Assembly: GCF_002843305.1 (NCBI RefSeq) | Contig: NZ_PGSG01000070.1 | Coordinates: 1 to 61,635, forward strand | Length of the DNA: 61,635 bases | Source: Streptomyces barkulensis | GTDB taxonomy: Bacteria; Actinomycetota; Actinomycetes; Streptomycetales; Streptomycetaceae | Direction of reading: 5' to 3' | In this document: piece by piece, positions 55,176 through 61,635 of the stretch | How positions within the stretch are numbered: position 1 is the first letter of the stretch | How the letters are laid out: every line of letters begins with the position of its first letter | Notes under the pieces: model-generated | What the model was told of the DNA's origin: nothing | The model's input: the letters and a program-made list of their open reading frames with translations, nothing else | Database searches by the model: none | Translations under genes and position numbers: made by a program

Positions 55176-56576
55176 TCAGGTGCGGCGCAGCAGGGCGAGG
55201 TACATCGCGTCGGTGCCGTGCAGATGCGGCCAGAGCTGGATGTCGGGGCCCTCGCCCAGGGAGGGCACATCGGGCAGCAGCGGGCGGGCGTCGATCAGCT
55301 CGGCGCTCTCGTGCCTGCGCACGTCGTCGACGACCGCGCGGGTCTCGGCCGGGTGCGGTGAGCAGGTGGCGTAGCCGACGACGCCGCCGGGCCGGGCCGC
55401 GCGCAGCGCCTCGGTCAGCAGTCCGCGCTGGAGCGGGGCGAAGCCGGCCAGGTCCTCGGGGCGGCGGCGCCAGCGCGCCTCGGGGCGGCGGCGCAGGGCG
55501 CCCAGCCCGGTGCAGGGCACGTCGACCAGGACGCGGTCGAAGGAGCCGGGCCGCCAGGCGGGGCGGGTGCCGTCGGCGGTGACCACCTGGTAGGGGCCCG
55601 GGTTGCCGCGCAGGGCGCGGGCCACCAGGCGGGCGCGGTGCGGCTGCTTCTCGGCGGCGAGCAGGGCCGCGCCGCGTCCGGCCGCCAGCGCGCCCAGCAG
55701 CGCGGCCTTGCCGCCCGGTCCGGCGCAGCCGTCCAGCCAGCGTTCGTCGGGCCCGTCCAGGGGCGCGTTCGCCAGCGCGAGGGCGACGAGCTGGCTGCCC
55801 TCGTCCTGCACCCCGGCGCGCCCCTCGCGCACCGCCTCGATCGCGCCGGGTTCGCCGCCCTCGGCGAGCCGGACCGCGTACGGCGACCAGCGGCCGGGCG
55901 CCGCCTCACCGGTCAGCAGTTCCCCGGCGGTGGCGCGGCCGGGGCGGGCGACCAGGGTGACCTCGGGCCGGTCGTTGTCGGCCTCCAGCAGCGCCTCGAC
56001 GTCCTCGCGCCCGCCGCCGAGCGCGTCCCACAGGGCGGAGACGATCCAGCGGGGGTGGGCGTGGACGATCCCCAGGTGTTCCTCGGGGTCGTCCTCGTAG
56101 GGCGGTGCGACCTTCTCCAGCCAGCCGTCCAGGTCGTCGGCGGCGATCCTGCGCAGTACGGCGTTGACGAACCGCGCCCGTCCGTCGCCGAGCACCACCC
56201 GGGCCAGTTCCACGGTGGTGCTGACCGCGGCGTGGGCGGGGATGCGGGTGCCCAGCAGCTGGTGGGCCCCGAGCGAGAGGACGTCCAGCACCGGCGGGTC
56301 CACCTCGCGCAGCGGGCGGTCCACACAGGCGGCGATGATCTCGTCGTAGGTGCCCTGCCGGCGCAGCGTGCCGTAGACCAGCTCGGTGGCCAGGGCCGCG
56401 TCCCGTCCGTCGAGGTCGCCGCGCTCGCGGCCCTCGCGCAGCAGCGGAGGCAGGACGAGGTTGGCGTATGCGTCGCGCTCGTCCACGGCCCGCAGCGCCT
56501 CGTAGGCGATCAGGCGTACGGGGTCCTTCTTGGGGCGGCGGTAGGGCTTGGCGGGACGGCGTGGCCGGCTGCTCAC
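55176..56576 (-). CDS. rsmB: 16S rRNA m5C967 methyltransferase RsmB
   Basis: RsmB methylates cytosine 967 of 16S rRNA. The 466-residue protein has an N-terminal NusB-like helical domain ([20 protein letters not shown] to about 160, with VNAVLRRIA). The C-terminal SAM domain has [40 protein letters not shown] with the catalytic PC, and [20 protein letters not shown] with the second catalytic Cys. GTG 56576 is chosen because family proteins begin near [15 protein letters not shown]; the frame extends upstream without family similarity. Spacing to fmt is 89 bases. Confidence 0.93.
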   Translation of the reverse strand: MSSRPRRPAKPYRRPKKDPVRLIAYEALRAVDERDAYANLVLPPLLREGRERGDLDGRDAALATELVYGTLRRQGTYDEIIAACVDRPLREVDPPVLDVLSLGAHQLLGTRIPAHAAVSTTVELARVVLGDGRARFVNAVLRRIAADDLDGWLEKVAPPYEDDPEEHLGIVHAHPRWIVSALWDALGGGREDVEALLEADNDRPEVTLVARPGRATAGELLTGEAAPGRWSPYAVRLAEGGEPGAIEAVREGRAGVQDEGSQLVALALANAPLDGPDERWLDGCAGPGGKAALLGALAAGRGAALLAAEKQPHRARLVARALRGNPGPYQVVTADGTRPAWRPGSFDRVLVDVPCTGLGALRRRPEARWRRRPEDLAGFAPLQRGLLTEALRAARPGGVVGYATCSPHPAETRAVVDDVRRHESAELIDARPLLPDVPSLGEGPDIQLWPHLHGTDAMYLALLRRT

Positions 56577-56665
56577 GGAAAAGGTGCTCCGGGTGGTGTC
56601 GGGGGTGGCGCGCGGCAGGGGGGCGCGGCGTTCCAGCCTAATCCCACCCGGCCGGGCGGGGCGCC

Positions 56666-57598
56666 TCAGTCCCCCAGCGTCTCCCCCTGGGCGATGCGCA
56701 CGCCGCGCGCCCAGTCGGCGGCGGCCATCGGCTTCCTGCCCTGCGGCTGGACCCACAGCAGCTCGACGGCGTGCGAGCCGGTGCCGGCGTGCACGGTGTT
56801 CTTGCCGACGGCCAGCTCACCGGGGCCCAGACCGGTGCGGTCGGGGGCGAGGGCGGTCTGCCGCAGCTTGAGCCGCTCGCCGCGGAAGAGCGTCCAGGCC
56901 CCGGGCGCGGGCGAGCAGCCGCGCACCACGCGGTCCACGCGCAGGGCGGGGGCGGCCCAGTCCACGCGGGCGTCCTCGACCGTGATCTTGGGGGCGAGGC
57001 TGACGCCCTCGGCGGGCTGGGGGACAGCCCGCAGCGTGCCGTCCTCGATGCCGTCCATGGTGGCGGCCAGCAGTCCGGCGCCGGCGAAGGCGAGCCGGGT
57101 CAGCAGGTCGCCGCTGGTGTCGGTGGGCCGGATCTCCTCGGTGACCACGCCGTAGACCGGTCCGGAGTCCAGCCCCTCCTCGATCAGGAAGGTGGAGGCT
57201 CCGGTGACCTCGTCCCCGGCCATGATCGCGTGCTGGACGGGCGCGGCGCCGCGCCAGGCGGGCAGCAGCGAGAAGTGCAGGTTGACCCAGCCCCTGGCCG
57301 GGATGTCGAGCGCGACCCCGGGCAGCAGCGCGCCGTAGGCGACGACCGGGCAGCAGTCCGGGGCGATCTCGCGCAGCCGGGCGAGGAAGTCCTCGTCGCG
57401 CGGGCGGGCGGGCTTGAGGACCTCGATGCCGGCCTCCTCGGCCCGCTGGGCGACCGGGCTCGCCACCAGGCGGCGCCCGCGCCCGGCCGGCGCGTCGGGC
57501 CGGGTGACGACGGCCGCGACCTCGTGCCGCTCCGATGCGATCAGTGCGTCGAGGGCGGGTACGGCGACCTCGGGGGTGCCGGCGAAGACGAGCCTCAT
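56666..57598 (-). CDS. fmt: Methionyl-tRNA formyltransferase
   Basis: Fmt adds a formyl group from 10-formyltetrahydrofolate to initiator Met-tRNA. The 310-residue protein starts [20 protein letters not shown] and has [15 protein letters not shown], the catalytic region [20 protein letters not shown] with Asn, His and later Asp, and [17 protein letters not shown]. The C-terminal OB-like domain is present, ending [15 protein letters not shown]. It is placed at the head of the fmt-rsmB-rpe line. The ATG at 57598 is the family start. Confidence 0.95.
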   Translation of the reverse strand: MRLVFAGTPEVAVPALDALIASERHEVAAVVTRPDAPAGRGRRLVASPVAQRAEEAGIEVLKPARPRDEDFLARLREIAPDCCPVVAYGALLPGVALDIPARGWVNLHFSLLPAWRGAAPVQHAIMAGDEVTGASTFLIEEGLDSGPVYGVVTEEIRPTDTSGDLLTRLAFAGAGLLAATMDGIEDGTLRAVPQPAEGVSLAPKITVEDARVDWAAPALRVDRVVRGCSPAPGAWTLFRGERLKLRQTALAPDRTGLGPGELAVGKNTVHAGTGSHAVELLWVQPQGRKPMAAADWARGVRIAQGETLGD

Positions 57599-57637
57599 CG
57601 GTGCGGGACTACCTCTCGAAGACGGGTGCGTCGGTAA

Positions 57638-58582
<945 letters not shown>

Positions 58583-58674
58583 TCCCGGGCCGTCTCCCTC
58601 TCCGCCCGGCGCCCGGCCCCTCCCCCTCGGCCCGGCGCCGGGCGGTCCCGTCTCCGGGGCGGTCCGGTGGACGG

Positions 58675-60831
58675 TCAGCCGATGTCCTCCGGATCGACAC
58701 GGACGCGTACGGGCTCGCTCCCGCGTCGGGCGAGCCGGGCCGCACGGGCGGTCCTGAGCGCGGCGGCGAGTGCCGCGCCGCTGCCCGGCGGCACCCTCAC
58801 CAGGGCCCTCTCCCACCGTTCGCCCGGCGGCGGGCCGCCCGGGCGCCGGGGACGGCCCGCGTCGGGCGCCGGCAGCGGCACCGGTCCCAGGACCTCGGCG
58901 TCGGGCGGCAGTCCGGCCGCGGCCAGCAGTCCGGCGACGGCTTCGGGCGGTCCGGTCACCGCCGCCATCCGGGACACCGGCGGGAAGCCCAGCTCGGCCC
59001 GCTCGGCCAGCTCGCGCCGGGCGTGTCCGGCCGGATCCCAGCGCACCAGCGCCTGGACGGGCCGCAGCGAAGGCTCGGCCATCACCACCACCGTGCCGCC
59101 CTCGCCGTGGGGGCGCACCAGTGCGGCGGCGGCCAGCCAACGGCGCAGCGCCTCCTCCCCCGCGCGCAGGTCGGGGCGGGAGAGCAGCGCCCAGCCGTCC
59201 AGCAGCAGGGCCGCCGCGTAGCCGGGCCCCTCGGCGACCGGCTCCGCGCCGGGGGTGCTGACCACCAGGGCGGGCCGGTCGGGCACGCCGTCCAGGACGT
59301 GGTCGCGGCCGGATGTGCGGACGGGTACGGCCGGGAAGGCCCGGCCCAGTTCCTCGGCGGTGCGCCGGGCTCCGAAGACCCGCCCCCGCAGGCGGGTGCC
59401 GCCGCACTCCGCGCACACCCAGCCGGGCGTGTCGCGTCCGCACCAGCCGCAGCGGGGCGGGGCGTCGCCGCCGGTGGCCTCCAGGGGGCCGGCGCAGTGG
59501 GCGCAGCGGGCGGGCTCGCGGCAGCGGTCGCAGGCCAGCCGGGGGACGTAGCCGCGCCGTGGCACCTGCACCAGCACCGGGCCGCGGCGCAGGGCCTCGC
59601 GCACGGTGCTCCAGGCGAGGGTGGGCAGCCGGGCGGCGCGCGCGGCCGGATCGCGCGCCTCGTCGCCGTCGCCGACGGTGCGGACCAGGGGGGCGCTCGC
59701 CCGCACCGCGTCGCGGTCGGCGGCCAGCAGGCGGGCCCAGCCGGTCTCGACGAGCTGGGCGGCCTCCACGGTGCTGCCGTGCGCGCCCAGCAGGAAGCCG
59801 CAGCTCTCCCGGGCCGAGCGCAGCAGCAGCACCTCGCGGGCGTGCGGCATCGGCTCGCGGGGGTCGCGGTGGCTGGAGTCCCCGTCGTCCCAGATCGCGA
59901 CCAGCCCCAGGTCGTGCACGGGCGCGAACATCGCGGCGCGGGTGCCCACGACGCAGCGCACCTGCCCGCGGTTGACGGCCAGCCAGCGGCGGTAGCGGGC
60001 CTCGGCTCCGGCGTCGGCGGTGAGCAGGACGTGCCGGCCGTCGCCGACCAGGGCGGTGAGGGCCGCGTCCACCCGGGCCGCGGCCCGCCCGTCGGGCAGT
60101 ACGGCGAGCGCGCCGCGCCCGGAGGCCAGGGCGGCGGCCAGGGCGGTGGCCAGCTCCTCGGGCCAGTGCGGGCCGGGCAGCGCCGTCCACACCGCGCGCG
60201 GGGACTCCCCCGCGGCCAGCGCCCGCAGATAGCCGGGCCCGGCCGGGTAGCGCGCCCAGGAGGACGCCCCGGGCGGCGGGGGCGGTGGCGCGGCGGGGCC
60301 CGCCGCCGCGGGCGCCTTCTCCGCGCGGGCCATGCGCGGGGGCACGGCGAGCTGGACGACATCGGCCAGCGCTCCGGCGTAGCGGTCGGCGACGGCCCGG
60401 CACAGCCGCAGCAGGCCGGGGCCGAGGACGGGCTCCGGGGAGAGGACCTGGGCGATGGGGGCGAGGACGCCGGGGAAGTCGGAGTCCGCGCGGCGCTCGA
60501 CGATGAAGCCGTTGACCAGCCTGCCGCCCTCGCGGCGTCCGCCCCGCTCCCCCGCGCCGAAGCGCACCCGGACCCGCGCCCCGGGCCGGGCCTCGGCGTC
60601 CATGGCGGCGGGGACGGCGTAGTCGAAGAGGCGGTCGAGGTGGAGCAGGCCCTTGTCGACCAGGACGCGGGCGACGGGGTCGCGCTCGGCGAGCTCGGCG
60701 CCGCGCCAGGTGCGCGGCCGGGCACGGGGCGGTTTGGCCCGGCGGACGGTCTCGCGGATCAGCGCGAGCTGCTCGCCTCCCGGCGGATCCTGCGCCGGCG
60801 GCTTGTCCGGTCGCCCGTTCTCGCTGCTCAC
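58675..60831 (-). CDS. priA: Actinobacterial-type primosomal protein N' (PriA), helicase motifs degenerate
   Basis: PriA restarts stalled replication forks. The 718-residue protein keeps the N-terminal DNA-binding domain (VARVLVDKGLLHLDRLFDYA) and the zinc cysteine clusters (LACDRCREPARCAHC, CGWCGRDTPGWVCAECGG). The ATPase motifs are lost: no GxxGxGKT is found in the expected place (AVLPDGRAAARVDAALTALV), and the DEAH-type box is IWDDGDSSHRDPREP near residue 312. This matches actinobacterial PriA, probably without helicase activity. The GTG start at 60831 lies about 200 bases from the metK stop. Confidence 0.88.
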   Translation of the reverse strand: MSSENGRPDKPPAQDPPGGEQLALIRETVRRAKPPRARPRTWRGAELAERDPVARVLVDKGLLHLDRLFDYAVPAAMDAEARPGARVRVRFGAGERGGRREGGRLVNGFIVERRADSDFPGVLAPIAQVLSPEPVLGPGLLRLCRAVADRYAGALADVVQLAVPPRMARAEKAPAAAGPAAPPPPPPGASSWARYPAGPGYLRALAAGESPRAVWTALPGPHWPEELATALAAALASGRGALAVLPDGRAAARVDAALTALVGDGRHVLLTADAGAEARYRRWLAVNRGQVRCVVGTRAAMFAPVHDLGLVAIWDDGDSSHRDPREPMPHAREVLLLRSARESCGFLLGAHGSTVEAAQLVETGWARLLAADRDAVRASAPLVRTVGDGDEARDPAARAARLPTLAWSTVREALRRGPVLVQVPRRGYVPRLACDRCREPARCAHCAGPLEATGGDAPPRCGWCGRDTPGWVCAECGGTRLRGRVFGARRTAEELGRAFPAVPVRTSGRDHVLDGVPDRPALVVSTPGAEPVAEGPGYAAALLLDGWALLSRPDLRAGEEALRRWLAAAALVRPHGEGGTVVVMAEPSLRPVQALVRWDPAGHARRELAERAELGFPPVSRMAAVTGPPEAVAGLLAAAGLPPDAEVLGPVPLPAPDAGRPRRPGGPPPGERWERALVRVPPGSGAALAAALRTARAARLARRGSEPVRVRVDPEDIG

Positions 60832-60861
60832 AGCCCTCAGTCCTACCAGAACCCACTGACA

Positions 60862-60910
60862 CGGCCCGGCCCCCGCGGCTCCTGCCGGGGAGTCGCCGGG
60901 GGCCGGGCCG
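60862..60910 (-). terminator. Terminator of metK
   Basis: CGGCCCGGCCCCC pairs exactly with GGGGGCCGGGCCG across a 23-base loop which can itself fold. It follows the metK stop on the minus strand and lies just upstream of priA, separating the two. Confidence 0.65.
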
Positions 60911-60930
60911 GTGCCGGCGGGAGCGGGGTG

Positions 60931-61635
60931 TTACAGCCCGGCGGCCTCGCGCAGCGCGTCGGTGCGGTCGGTGCGCTCCCAGGTGAAGTCGTCCAGCTCC
61001 CGGCCGAAGTGCCCGTAGGCGGCCGTGGCGGCGTAGATCGGGCGCAGCAGGTCCAGGTCCCGGATGATGGCGGCCGGGCGCAGGTCGAACACCTCGGAGA
61101 TGGCCTGCTCGATCCGCCCGGGGTCCACGGTGGCCGTGCCGAAGGTCTCCACGAACAGGCCCACCGGCTCGGCCTTGCCGATGGCGTAGGCCACCTGCAC
61201 CTCGCAGCGGGCGGCCAGCCCCGCGGCCACCACGTTCTTGGCCACCCAGCGCATGGCGTAGGCCGCCGAGCGGTCCACCTTGGAGGGGTCCTTGCCGGAG
61301 AAGGCGCCGCCGCCGTGGCGGGCCATGCCGCCGTAGGTGTCGATGATGATCTTGCGGCCGGTCAGGCCCGCGTCCCCCATCGGGCCGCCGATCTCGAACC
61401 GGCCCGTGGGGTTGACCAGCAGCCGGTACCCGTCGGTGTCCAGCTTGACGCCGCTCCGGGCGAGAGCGGTCAGCTCCGGCTCGACGACGAACTCGCGGAT
61501 GTCCGGGGCCAGCAGCGCGCCGACGTCGATGTCGGAGGCGTGCTGGGAGGAGACCACCACGGTGTCCAGCCGCACCGCCTTGTCCCCGTCGTACTCGACG
61601 GTCACCTGCGTCTTGCCGTCCGGGCGCAGGTAGGG
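60931..61635 (-). CDS. metK: S-adenosylmethionine synthetase, C-terminal part
   Basis: MetK makes S-adenosylmethionine from methionine and ATP. Only the last 234 residues are in the window; the N-terminal part lies past the right edge. Family motifs are [17 protein letters not shown] at the edge, [27 protein letters not shown], then [20 protein letters not shown] with the P-loop-like phosphate site, [19 protein letters not shown] and the C-terminal [10 protein letters not shown]. No frameshift is seen. It ends the conserved gene block. Confidence 0.95.
   Translation of the reverse strand, partial: PYLRPDGKTQVTVEYDGDKAVRLDTVVVSSQHASDIDVGALLAPDIREFVVEPELTALARSGVKLDTDGYRLLVNPTGRFEIGGPMGDAGLTGRKIIIDTYGGMARHGGGAFSGKDPSKVDRSAAYAMRWVAKNVVAAGLAARCEVQVAYAIGKAEPVGLFVETFGTATVDPGRIEQAISEVFDLRPAAIIRDLDLLRPIYAATAAYGHFGRELDDFTWERTDRTDALREAAGL

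Overview
The window is high-GC actinobacterial DNA and looks like a Streptomyces chromosome. The reasons are the codon bias with G/C at third positions, many GTG starts, the actinobacterial ribD-ribE-ribM-ribBA-ribH order behind an FMN riboswitch, a degenerate actinobacterial PriA, GuaB1, and the rpe/rsmB/fmt/priA/metK housekeeping block. No database search was possible; family names come from motif and sequence recognition.

Left part (1-16.3 kb) is an accessory island. An IS1380-type element is followed directly by an IS5-type element. Next comes a polymorphic-toxin locus on the minus strand: a 1435-residue secreted LamG protein, a 2282-residue RHS/YD-repeat protein ending in a pretoxin HINT domain and a variable toxin tip, its likely immunity gene, and a second 'orphan' cassette with an EndoU-type toxin tip and a MafI-type immunity gene. 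Both cassettes begin with the same HINT-end sequence and end with copies of the same terminator. Two relics of tyrosine recombinases lie between and beside these genes.

Middle part (16.3-30.4 kb) returns to core genes: a Tat-exported C39-like peptidase, a small P-loop kinase-like protein, an EccA/CbbX-type AAA+ ATPase, a PH-domain membrane protein, hisG-hisE, the riboflavin operon with its FMN riboswitch, and a divergent ROK regulator/MFS transporter pair with a perfect palindromic operator between them.

The 30.5-40 kb stretch is a second accessory block. A cyclodipeptide synthase of the NYH type heads a minus-strand gene line: nucleobase permease (NCS1), rhodanese, secreted thioredoxin-like protein, subtilase and a thioredoxin-reductase-like flavoprotein. 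Two overlapping LysR regulators are divergent from it. A tRNA-Cys gene ends the block. This is the best candidate for an undescribed biosynthetic system, combining a diketopiperazine scaffold enzyme with thiol/sulfur chemistry genes and no cyclodipeptide oxidase or P450 in view.

The 40-61.6 kb stretch holds a UraA-type permease, a DUF5995 protein, a DavB/DavA-like lysine 2-monooxygenase and amidase pair with an Lrp regulator and phased repeats, and a three-gene translationally coupled secretion-type module. The core genes follow: APC permease, guaB1, SorC regulator, rpe, rsmB, fmt, a small HTH protein, priA and the C-terminal part of metK, which runs off the right edge.
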